Origin: Larix sibirica
Taxonomy: Eukaryota > Streptophyta > Pinopsida > Pinales > Pinaceae
Assembly (NCBI GenBank): GCA_004151065.3
Contig: NWUY0300037620.1
Span: forward strand, 4,985-33,458
Direction of reading: 5' to 3'
Length of the DNA: 28,474 nt
Part shown: piece by piece, positions 20,040 to 28,474 of the stretch
How positions within the stretch are numbered: the first letter of the stretch is position 1
How the letters are laid out: each line of letters begins with the position of its first letter
The notes under the pieces: model-generated
Seen by the model: only the letters and a program-made list of their open reading frames with translations
Told to the model about the DNA's origin: nothing
The model's database searches: none
Position numbers and translations under genes: made by a program

Positions 20040-20890
20040 AAAGTCAGAACATGAGACAGCAGTTCAATCCTGTATTATATAACTGTAAGATAACTGAATA
20101 AGTAAATAATAATTTCTAATCTACCAAACAATACAAAGTGCAATACCATATTAATTTAACCTAAGGTCAAGTTTGAAATCATATATATATATATAGGAAA
20201 CTAATGATGGTAAGAAACAAAAACTGTATGTTTCAATATAAAACTTTTAGTCATTTGTAGTCATTGAAATAAGATGATGAAATATGAAAAATAAGAATAT
20301 ATTTGCGCTGAACACATTTGGCGCTATAGGCATCATTATTTAACTTTAACGTGGTCAAATAATTGCATTCAGCGGTCTAGTCTCTTGGCAACATTTGGGA
20401 TTCTAACTGATATTTGCTTGTCAAAGAGGTCTAGTTAGTGACCTAGATTTATGTAAAAGATGTATGTAACCTGCTATTTTAAAACACTAATTAGACATGA
20501 GAATAAATTATGAATGTCAGTGTGGATGAACAGTATGCTACACTCATCCCTTGAAACTTCTCACCATATACACATCCAGAATCCACAAGGGGGTTTCCCT
20601 ATGTATGATTGCTAAATTACCCATAAAATTTTCTTCAACAATCCAAAAGTTTATAATGTACAATGAATATTATTGTGGTGAATTCAAGTAGATCAGTGTC
20701 TATCATTGGCTAAATGGAGTCAAAACACTTTGAATCTTGAAAGACTTAATAAGAGACAATCTTAAACCAAAGAAGATGCTTGAAACAGCAATGAATCCTA
20801 GTTATAACAATTCTGCAAAACCATATTCCAGCCAACCATACCAAGCTCATAAAGATAATGTAGTATTTTAATTGCATTCTTGCCTCTTCA
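20040..20890. other. Probable intron or intergenic stretch
   Basis: AT-rich, with a short AT microsatellite at about 20181-20195. No further exon matching the one at 19637-20023 was found on the minus strand. If the gene is real, the previous exon lies beyond the LTR-like sequences upstream. Confidence 0.4.
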
Positions 20891-20899
20891 CATAAAATC

Positions 20900-21971
20900 A
20901 GAATCTGAAAAGGAACTAGAAGACAGACTTCTATTGAAGAGAACAGCCAAGGTACATAGCATAAATCAGATCTGAAATTAGGGTTTTGAAAAGGACTGTA
21001 CAGTCTTCAGACCTCTTAATGCTGAAGATATACCCTAAAACAGCAGAAATATTCCAGCTTAAGAGAGAAAAGGACAAGGTACAACAACAGCCTCACAAAT
21101 GATGATGACAGCACTGAATATTTCTTCAAGAAGCTCCAAACCTGCACAAGATATCTTCAACTACAGCCCAAATGGTCTGGGGATTTCTCCACAATAAATA
21201 CACACTTTGCAAATGAGGGGGAGCCGGGAGGCTTCCTTTTTATAGGCTCTCCTTGCAACCTTAGATGAAATAAAATATCAATAGAAGGGTCCAGATTCCC
21301 TTAGAAGTGGGACACCCTACCTCCATTTACTCTTGAAGAAGTCAAAAATGCCCACATGCCATCCTCACATGCTGGCTGCCCTTTCAGAATTTAATTTTCT
21401 TCAACCCTTGTGCCTTTTTAGGCTCTTCCTCATGGAATGCCTCACCTCATTATGAATAAAACATCATAAAATGCTGTCTTCTAGAGTGTTCTTGTGCAAA
21501 TTCTTCCATTAAATGTGGATTCAAGGCTGTTTTAATAGCAATTCTATGACCAGGACTGCCACATGTGGCCTAGGATGATGGATGGCCTTAATAAATATCG
21601 CCTCATGCCATGAATGTACCCAAAAGGAAACCCAGAATGCTGGACGGCTCCTCAATTAATGAGTAATCTTCCTTGAAGAGGGTTTAGAATGCCACTTGTC
21701 ATTATTACATGAGGGGTGTTCCACGAAGGTGCCACATAAACTAAGCTAACAAGACATATGTTGCCTCCAAAATGTAGAAAGTACTCCATGTGATGTGAAA
21801 GGTGTCCATGAAGACAATCATGCCTCCAAATATGCAAATGTTCCTCAGGAAGTGTGAACATGCATCAAAAGTATCCTCAATGAAGAATTATGCATCCACA
21901 AGGATGACAGCGCTCCATTCTTTCCAACACTTTGCATGATCTAGTGGCAACACTACTGACAAATTCTAACA
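20900..21971 (-). mobile_element. LTR-like sequence with TATA box (putative)
   Basis: Read on the minus strand, it starts TGTTAGAATTTGTCAG at 21971 and reaches a strong TATA element (CCTATAAAAAGG, 21246-21235) after about 730 bp. A T-rich, leader-like region with AATTAAAA-type signals follows. This layout resembles a long conifer LTR (U3, TATA, R/U5). The far end, primer-binding site and target-site duplication could not be identified, so it may be a solo or truncated LTR. It lies upstream of the candidate exon on the same strand. Confidence 0.35.
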
Positions 21972-22915
21972 TGATGTTTAATAGAGAAGTTATGCTTCCT
22001 TTGAAAAATACCAAGAAAAAAAATCATGAATAAAATATAATCAACCTTAATCACAATGACCTCACACATTATTTGTTGTCATTGTAACATTTTAACACCA
22101 TCTGTTGTTCTAGTCCAACCAAACACAAGCACATCTGTTCCACCTCCAATCTGGCACAACAATCTGCCAACCATTGGTCTACTACAAAATGTCTCTCCCT
22201 ACTCACTTTGCGCACCAAGGCTCCAAGCATACACAATACAAAATCCTGTGTATTAAAAAAAATTCTAGACAAAAAAAACTTACCTTTGTGCTCCCTATGC
22301 GACTCTAGGAGGTTATTTGCATGTGCTCTGTGCCCTGTGCATCCTACGCATCTTGAAAATTTGCAGCCACTTTGTCAACTTTTGTGCACATGAACATTTC
22401 GCACTGTTTCGGTCTGCACCCACTCTTTCTCTATGCTGCTTGAGTTTAACATCTACGCCCTTGTGCAGAGTTTCTTTGCACCACCTGTGTCAAAGGCCTA
22501 TTGGGTCCATTGCCCTTCCTACACATGTTCCCAATGCTCATTCACTACATCAGCCTACTGTATGGTTTTTAAAATCCCATCACTTCTACAATCTTGCATG
22601 TTTGCTCATCCACAACCCCTGTTGCATCAATCTACAATGTCGGGGCACTCTCCAAAGGTCCCATCCTCATTATTTCTGTGCCGCCAATCAACCTGTGACT
22701 GTCATTGTGTGCCTTTCCCTATCCACTTTACATCACCCTCTCATAAGTGAATTTCTCCCTTCTTTCTAATTCAAAAATTATTTATTTTTCCCAAGTTATA
22801 AGACTGTAGGAAATTTGAAATTCTTGATCTTTCCTTTGATAAATGAAATTTAATCAACTTTTTTTTGTGGGCCTACCTTGTAAATTTTCTTTACCCTAAG
22901 TAAATTCCATCCCTG
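21972..22915. other. Pyrimidine-rich stretch, nothing recognised
   Basis: 22280-22770 on the plus strand is rich in C and T, with repeated tgtgc/gtgca words. Long open frames there, in more than one plus register, encode Cys-, His- and Leu-rich peptides without domains and probably reflect composition. No gene is called. Confidence 0.4.
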
Positions 22916-22916
22916 T

Positions 22917-23759
22917 GTTCTCAAATAAACAAACTTTAATTTGCAGAAATTATATCTTCACATAGCAGTATTCACACACATAGTAGGAAAATGAACAGCG
23001 GAAGCATAAAAACAATTTACACACATGTACTCCTTCAAATCAGTTTCTCATTCATACTTCAAAGCTTACAAGGAAACCTCCACAACTGCCAATAACATGC
23101 AGCTGTACGGTATACTCAAGCAAAGCAAATCTGCAGACTTACAAGAGAAATCTGCCCACTGAAACTGAGAAAAACTGCCCCCCGAGACCAGAAAACTTCC
23201 CTGCAATCTTACAGCCTGCTGTACAGCCATCCATACGACTGTACGGACATGTTCCATGCAGCCGTATGGAACTGTCGGTACGGGTCCGTGCGACTGTACG
23301 GACATGTTCCGTGCAGCTGTATGGAACTGTCAGTATATGTCTGTACGACTGTACAGATCACTTGTTTCTGTTGCTGCGCGCTGAAATCTGCCTGGCTGCT
23401 TGACTGGGCTTCTCCCCAGTGCTCTAACTCTGGTCCTCTGCTGAATTTCTTCACAGTCCAGCCAACCTATCTTCAAGCCAAGAATAAATGTGTCTTTACC
23501 CTCTACTTTGACCTGCCTTTATACTTTAACTAGAGACCTAATCTACCAAAACCCTAATCTCACGGTGAAATCTACAATTGAGATTAGCCTAAATCACTAC
23601 TGCATTAAAATGCACTTTAGTAGACTCTCAACAGCTAGTTAAAAGACTTTCACCTTATAACTAAAGTGGATTACAAAATAGATTTGACTTGGACGACTTC
23701 ACGCATATTTGACACAAAACCTATGCAGAAGTTGTTGTTCAAGCTACAAAACATCAACA
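22917..23759 (-). mobile_element. Second LTR-like sequence with TATA box (putative)
   Basis: On the minus strand it starts TGTTGATGTTTTGTAGC at 23759 and carries a TATA element (AAAGTATAAAGGCAGG, near 23528-23513) after about 235 bp. A leader-like region with the palindromic minisatellite follows, and it ends near 22917 in TTTGAGAACACA after an AATTAAAG signal. No primer-binding site or target-site duplication was found. A host promoter with 5' leader is the alternative reading. Confidence 0.35.
23226..23357. repeat. Palindromic minisatellite, 55-bp period
   Basis: The word cgactgtac recurs at 23236, 23291 and 23346, a period of exactly 55 bp. Each full unit contains hairpins: gttccat/atggaac around 23251-23272 and its copy at 23306-23327, and gtccgt/acggac at 23284-23303. 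The array is rich in gtacgg and tgtac words and in CpG, unlike the flanks. Open frames crossing it are by-products of the repeat. Confidence 0.85.
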
Positions 23760-23875
23760 TACCTCACATTCCACAATTGACATAACACTTTCCCTATCTA
23801 GTCTCACTCAATTATGTGTACCATAGTTCCTTGAATTAGCCTTCTCCTTCATCATGCCTCCCCTAATTACCCCCT

Positions 23876-23893
23876 CCTTGGCTCTAATACCAA
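23876..23893 (-). promoter_or_regulatory. LTR-retrotransposon primer-binding site (tRNA-iMet)
   Basis: Minus strand TTGGTATTAGAGCCAAGG differs by one base from the common plant TTGGTATCAGAGCC site complementary to initiator Met tRNA. The LTR it belongs to must end just to its right, and the element interior would run leftward. Both Ty1/copia and Ty3 elements use this site, so it does not fix the superfamily. Confidence 0.75.
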
Positions 23894-23894
23894 G

Positions 23895-24373
23895 TCAGAG
23901 TTTTATACATACAATCAAAGATAACAATATGCAAAAAAGAGAGAATAATGCTTCAATGATTTTATTTCATTTTAAGGTTATACCACAGATATTTGGGAGG
24001 CGTGCATTATGTACATTACATAACCCCCGACTTTAACTCCTAATATGACTTAATTAACATTTACCTATCTTTATCACATCAACTTGATTACATTACAACA
24101 ACATAAAATAAGTTTTTAATATAAAGATGTCTATCCTAATACAAAACCCCTACATATTAAATATGACCTTATGAACATGTATCCCCCCAACATGAAAATC
24201 ACATTTTACCCACCTTAATACAAAATTTTCAACATCTATTAGAAAAGGGAAGAAAGATAACATTGTACCATCTACTAATAACTTAAACTATTTGTTGCTT
24301 CTATCTCCTCTGATGCATCTGGAACTTGCAGTGCCTCTTGACACCACAATTCCATTACCCAAAATTTCCAACA
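23895..24373 (-). repeat. 5' LTR of the element with the iMet primer site (start uncertain)
   Basis: Sequence upstream of the primer-binding site on the minus strand. Two possible starts fit a TG end: TGTTGGAAATTTTGGG at 24373 and TGTTGAAAATTTTG at 24234. The interior has GGGGGTTATGTAATGTAC and an AAATAAAATC polyadenylation-like signal near 23960. I found no matching 3' LTR in the window, so the element is truncated: after about 115 bp of leader another LTR-like sequence begins. Confidence 0.5.
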
Positions 24374-24399
24374 CTTGTTTTTTATTATTGGTTTACTTT

Positions 24400-25320
24400 A
24401 ATACATCATTTGCATAAATGCACCTTCATGCATAAATACACTTCATAAAACTTACCTCGGAAAGTATGTGTGAACTTGTGGAGTCTTAAGGTTGATATGC
24501 CCCTGACCATTAGTACAATTTGGGCAATGTGGTATTTGGACAATTTTGGAGTGGTGTATGAGGACCACAGTAACCCACTATAACACAAGAAACTCATTAC
24601 TAAATGTTTCTTTTAAATCTGGGTAGTTATTTTTTAAAGTTTGCCCAAACACATAGTCGACCATGTGAAAATCAACTTGCTCGTCCGCTACATAAGAAGT
24701 GACGGAGAAAACCCGACTATAATTTTGTAAACAGGGCCTTATAAAAACCTTCTCTCCTACACCCCTTAAATGGGCATTGTAAGTTTGTGAGATTAAAATA
24801 TAGTGATTGAACTCTTCAAAGGAAACTCAAGAAATGTCTAGGGAAGCATGTGCTGGTAATGAGCTTAGCCACCTCATTATCACATAGGTTTCAGCTCGAT
24901 GGATGCATTGTCTGGGTTGGCTATTCAACAATGTATACTGGATGGTTCAATAGGAAACATGTATTGGAAACTAAACCAAATAAGTAGATGGAACTTGGTA
25001 AATAATTAGTAGAAGATAAATATCATTGAAAATAAAAAAAATTATTTACGAAATTTTTGCATATAAGGACACACTGGATGTGGGCCTTACATTATTAGAC
25101 ACAATTGTCAAGTGCAGCAGAATGTAGATTATAATAAAAATATGGAGGACCTGCATGAACTTTAATCATTAGGAGACTGATTGATTTCCTTGATGTTGGA
25201 GTTGTGCCATGAGATGAGAGAAGAGCATCAATGTCTCTTTACCATGATAATGGCAGGCAAACTACAAGTAATGAGCATGAATTTGAAACAATCACAATAA
25301 GCCTATGCAGCCCAAAAATG
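24400..25320. other. Unassigned stretch with a possible TATA box
   Basis: A good TATA match (ccttataaaaacc, 24737-24749, plus strand) lies in a more GC- and CpG-rich block (24650-24760). The first ATG downstream, at 24834, opens only 17 codons. No gene could be followed from it. It could be a decayed promoter or LTR. Confidence 0.3.
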
Positions 25321-25323
25321 CAA

Positions 25324-25427
25324 CCTAGTGAGCATATATATATATATATTGGAAGAGTTACGATATTATTGAAATTGAAGGTGCTTACAAAATCCACTGC
25401 TCACTAGGATATATATATATATATTAT
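25324..25427. repeat. Inverted repeat bounded by AT microsatellites
   Basis: cctagtgagca (25324-25334) and its exact reverse complement tgctcactagg (25398-25408) enclose 63 bp. Each arm is next to a run of (at): inside the left arm and outside the right arm, the second run continuing into a short (ac) run. The arrangement could form a hairpin with extended AT pairing, or be the ends of a small MITE. Confidence 0.7.
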
Positions 25428-25429
25428 AC

Positions 25430-27180
25430 ACACACACTAGCATCCAAATAAGGATTTAGCTAATAGGGAGTGCATTTAAAGTCACCATGTATTTCAATAA
25501 GGGATACGTTCCACTATAAAATTAGAATAAGTTCAAGTGCTATTCAATCCATTTGCTTTTTGTAATGTGTCTAGATGCAAATTGGCACACTACCATTGCA
25601 AAAATAGAGATCTAAGCTAAAATAACAACAGGGATATGATATGGGACTTAAAGCTCAACTGATATAAATAAACAAAACTGGAAAACACTGGAGGCACCTG
25701 CTCACTTAGGGGTGGATTACCCTTACAAATCCGAATCCATGGAGGAAGACTTCTACAAGTGACTCTATTGAATAATAAAAGTAGGTTTCATTGAGAGAAG
25801 AAATTGATACAGATAGTGGAAAACCTTCTTTTATACAAAAGGAATAAAGCCCTAGCTACCTTTATGGGCTAATTAGACCCTTATTTAGCTTAATTGATAC
25901 TAAACACTCTAATGATATATTCTTAGGCCTTATTTGGACACAAGGCATTTTATAAAGAAAGGAAAATAAATGTTGTAAAGACCTGGGACTAAAACATTAT
26001 TGCTAAATTGAGCTTATATACAAGCATTGCTCATGTACATAGATCTATTTGCATATTAAAAATGTTGTGTTTTGGTAAACAACCTTTTATTTTGCTCTGT
26101 GTGTTGTTAAGGAATTCTAGTAAAAGGCTATGTTACTAGAAACTACACCTAAAGGGGGCGTTTCTGACAAAACCCCGTCCCAAAACCAAACGATGCCAAA
26201 AACCCACGTCTGGCATTCATTTACTGCTTCTAGAGGGGAAACCCATTTCTCAAGTGATAGTCAACATTTCTACAGGTTGCTACTCTCAGGTTTCTGGCCT
26301 GTAAGAAATGGCCAGGTTCCTATTATTAAATTTTAAATCACACCATCTCCATTTTGCTAAGCATGTGAGTAGTTCATCGACATGTGTTGGAGGGAGTATT
26401 CCTTAATCCATCTTGTGAAGAGGGCTGGTCTAACCTTGCAAAAGGCTCAAAATTTGATGTGTTCACTTCTATCACGACAACAAGCAGATACCTTGTTGCA
26501 CCCACTAGAATGTGGGATTATTGTGATTCATGGGATGATGGTGATGATGAGCTGCCTTTGGACTATAAAAGAATGAGAACAAGGAAACGAACAATACAAA
26601 CCACCAAAGAAACCACAATTTCCAGACAAAGGTCCAATTCTAAATACTTGCTTCTTTGAACCTACTCAAATGCAATTCATGCTCTAAGTCCTACAATTTT
26701 CTTAATCGAGTAGCAATCTGAACAACATGCCTATTTTGCTCTTGAATTTCCACCGACAAATTTTCCTCTCATGCCTCTTGCCAATGTTTCCATTAGAGGG
26801 CTGAGTTTACCATAGATTGTTGGATTTCTACTACCCCCTGTTTTTATTGTTTCACACTTTTGCTGACCTTCACCAACTCACACATCGTGCATCAATTCTT
26901 TCTACACTGAGCCATCCTTCATATCATGTGGGGATGCCCCAAATCAAATGTATGTCACCTAGGCATTGAGACCCACCAGAGAGAGTTCAGAGAATTCACC
27001 CATCGCATTCCCTGGGTTGAGATGACCAAAGCAACCTCCAAAGGCCACAGCACAAAGACCAAAAGTGAGGGGAAGGAAAAAGACTACTCTCCCACCCACC
27101 CTATAATTCAAATAAAACCATATATGGAGGGAAACTTGATTGACATGCTCATATTAATCAAAAGCATCGACAACTAGTAG
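25430..27180. other. Unassigned stretch, one protein-like plus-strand region
   Basis: At 26384-26659 a 91-codon plus frame gives a protein-like product (FDVFTSITTTSRYLVAPTRM, then WDDGDDELPLDYKRM and a basic end), and at 26130-26336 a 68-codon frame reads GGVSDKTPSQNQTMPK. Neither has a domain I recognise, a clear promoter or good splice borders, so they are not called as genes. The rest shows nothing. Confidence 0.3.
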
Positions 27181-27289
27181 CATAGGGAAGAGCGTCATAT
27201 TAACGGCCATAACCCATAATTATTTTGAGCCCATTGGACTTGACACTTGTGCCTGGTATTCATCATCAGTTTGAACGTTGATTAATATC

Positions 27290-27900
27290 ATGGGAGAGGG
27301 GTGTAATGAATCCTACCCCCCCCCCCTCTTTATCTTAATTGCCCTTCATTCATGGATTCCCCCATGTTCACGAGAAGATCAACCTTTTTATTATGTGCTC
27401 ACAACACTTGAAAGAAAGAAAAAATCTTCAAAATGATGGGATAAATTTATCATTCTTTGGACCAGATAAGATAGGCAAGGATTTTGAGTAGACCATTATA
27501 AGAGTGACCTTATAATGATTGAGGAATCACCTACTATAGTAGCATGATTCACACCTTTCTCTTTAAGTAAATGCAAACCTTGAAATGCGGCCAATGCTTT
27601 AGCTTCGTTATTGGAGGCAATGCCTCAATCACAAGCAAAGTTTATTTCTATATTTCCCTCAAGATCAAATATAATCCCCCCTTGTTACCTCAAAAACTAG
27701 CACCTTTGCACAACCGAATGCATGTGAACCCAACTGAGAGGTGTGGACCCAGCGGACTCAATGCTATGATTGGCAACTTTTCAAGGAGGTACACCCAATG
27801 TCAGCTCAATGTAACCCCCTTCCTCTTTAGGCCTTGCTCCTTGGGCCACGACTCCCCGAAATAAGGTAAGGATAGACCAATAAAATATGCCAAGGAAAGC
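27290..27900 (-). mobile_element. Third LINE/retroelement fragment: RNase H domain
   Basis: On the minus strand from about 27745 the translation reads KGASF-stop-GNKGGIIFDLEGN, matching the FDGASKGNPGxxGxGGII start of a plant-type retroelement RNase H (first catalytic region decayed). Next are SNNEAKALAAFQGLHLL (catalytic Glu) and ATIVGDSSIIIRSL (catalytic Asp), then a broken stretch and HIIKKVDLLVNMGE, which fits the closing N-x-x-AD-x-L-x-N-x-G motif near 27370. Upstream to about 27900 there is a spacer-like region. Several stops and a frameshift make it dead. The opposite-strand open frame at 27571-27864 is a shadow. Confidence 0.68.
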
Positions 27901-27939
27901 AAGACTATCCCTACAAAACCTTCCCACTGTTAATAGACC

Positions 27940-28474
27940 AGTGCCTTACAGAGTCCATAATAGGTGTACAATAATGCTTCTTGACTTGGAAGGCTAAGAG
28001 CAATAATAAGTATGTAATAAGACCAAGTACTTTTCTGCAGTAAAAACCAGCAAGATAGAATAGGAGAAATATCCAAAACTAACCATGGAAATCCCCAAAT
28101 TTTACCTCTAGGGAACAAGCTAGAAGGGGCACATCAATCCCCCCTAGGGCACCCTTCTTTTTGGATGAAAATCTGAGCTAATTTATACTTCAGATCTGTA
28201 ATTTGTTGTAGTCAAGGTAAACCAGAAATAAACCTTGCCTCAAATCCCCCCAAGGTCATCCCAATTGACCTAGGAAATTAGGTGAAACTTCTCCAAACCC
28301 CTAGGGCTTGATTCCTCTTTCAAAATGGACCTGCAATAACAATATACCAGATCTGCAATAAACCCTAGAAGGCTGACGTCACCTCCTTTTAGGGCCCCTT
28401 TGACCTAAAAAAATGACCTCTGTAGCACGGGAACCGCTCAAGGCTTTTAGGAAACTCGTTCCCGAAGTTCTGAC
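27940..28474. other. Unassigned stretch at the window end
   Basis: Richer in C and in ccccta/ccctag words than the rest. Nothing resembling a coding frame was recognised. The last 130 bp (gacgtcacctccttttaggg and gggaaccgctcaagg) look like LTR or promoter sequence continuing past the window edge, but this cannot be supported here. Confidence 0.3.

Noticed and set aside
22317-22769. 150-codon plus-strand frame
   Set aside because: Cys-, His- and Leu-rich product from a pyrimidine-rich stretch that is also open in another register. No domain and no support for a gene.
23066-23533. Overlapping frames on both strands across the 55-bp minisatellite
   Set aside because: The period is not a multiple of three and frames are open on both strands, as expected from repeat composition.
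24737-24887. Promoter plus 17-codon gene after the TATA box
   Set aside because: Too short to support. No downstream exon could be followed.
26384-26659. 91-codon plus-strand frame with a protein-like product
   Set aside because: No recognised domain, no clear promoter or splice borders, overlapping frames in another register. Mentioned under the unassigned stretch as worth a search, but not called.
27571-27864. 97-codon plus-strand frame
   Set aside because: Shadow of the RNase H remnant on the minus strand.
1-28474. CRISPR arrays, tRNA or rRNA genes, bacterial-type operons
   Set aside because: None seen. The repeats found are tandem duplications, LTRs or palindromes, and the window is nuclear plant DNA in character.

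Overview
The window looks like gene-poor nuclear DNA from a large plant genome, most likely a conifer. It is AT-rich and full of decayed retroelements of different ages. The strongest clue is two fragments of Penelope-like elements (PLEs) of the canonical type, with a reverse transcriptase and a GIY-YIG endonuclease. In land plants this type is best known as the conifer 'Dryad' family, thought to have come from arthropods by horizontal transfer. The species assignment is inference. The family assignments rest on motifs I translated by hand.

Layout. 1-1530: AT-rich DNA with two tandem-repeat blocks. 1570-2870 (+): remnant of a plant LINE (zf-RVT linker and RNase H). 2880-6900: non-coding DNA with many small tandem duplications and a G-rich minisatellite (3740-3866). 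6932-7640 (-): 3' part of a PLE (linker, GIY-YIG domain, hammerhead-ribozyme-like motif). 7664-9900: AT-rich DNA plus a doubtful decayed coding strand. 9906-12445 (+): structurally complete but short Ty3-type LTR retrotransposon with a perfect 5-bp target-site duplication; it keeps a protease remnant and no visible RT or integrase. 12451-13838: unannotated DNA ending in a CpG-rich block at a 360-N assembly gap. 14205-15332 (-): PLE reverse transcriptase with motifs A, B and C and several disablements. 16250-16700 (+): second LINE fragment. 18437-18960: clusters of CGAGT/ACTCG pentamers. 18964-19070: near-perfect 53-bp palindrome. 19637-20023 (-): the only plausible host-gene exon, apparently a terminal exon of unknown family. 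20900-24373: LTR-like sequences on the minus strand, including a clear tRNA-iMet primer-binding site and a palindromic 55-bp minisatellite. 24400-27200: mostly unassigned. 27290-27900 (-): RNase H part of a third LINE. 27940-28474: unassigned.

Apart from the exon, nothing here looks like a working gene set. The best leads are the PLE pair, the ribozyme-like motif, a 32-nt palindrome-rich motif found once beside each PLE fragment, the 53-bp palindrome next to the ACTCG cluster, and the unidentified exon.
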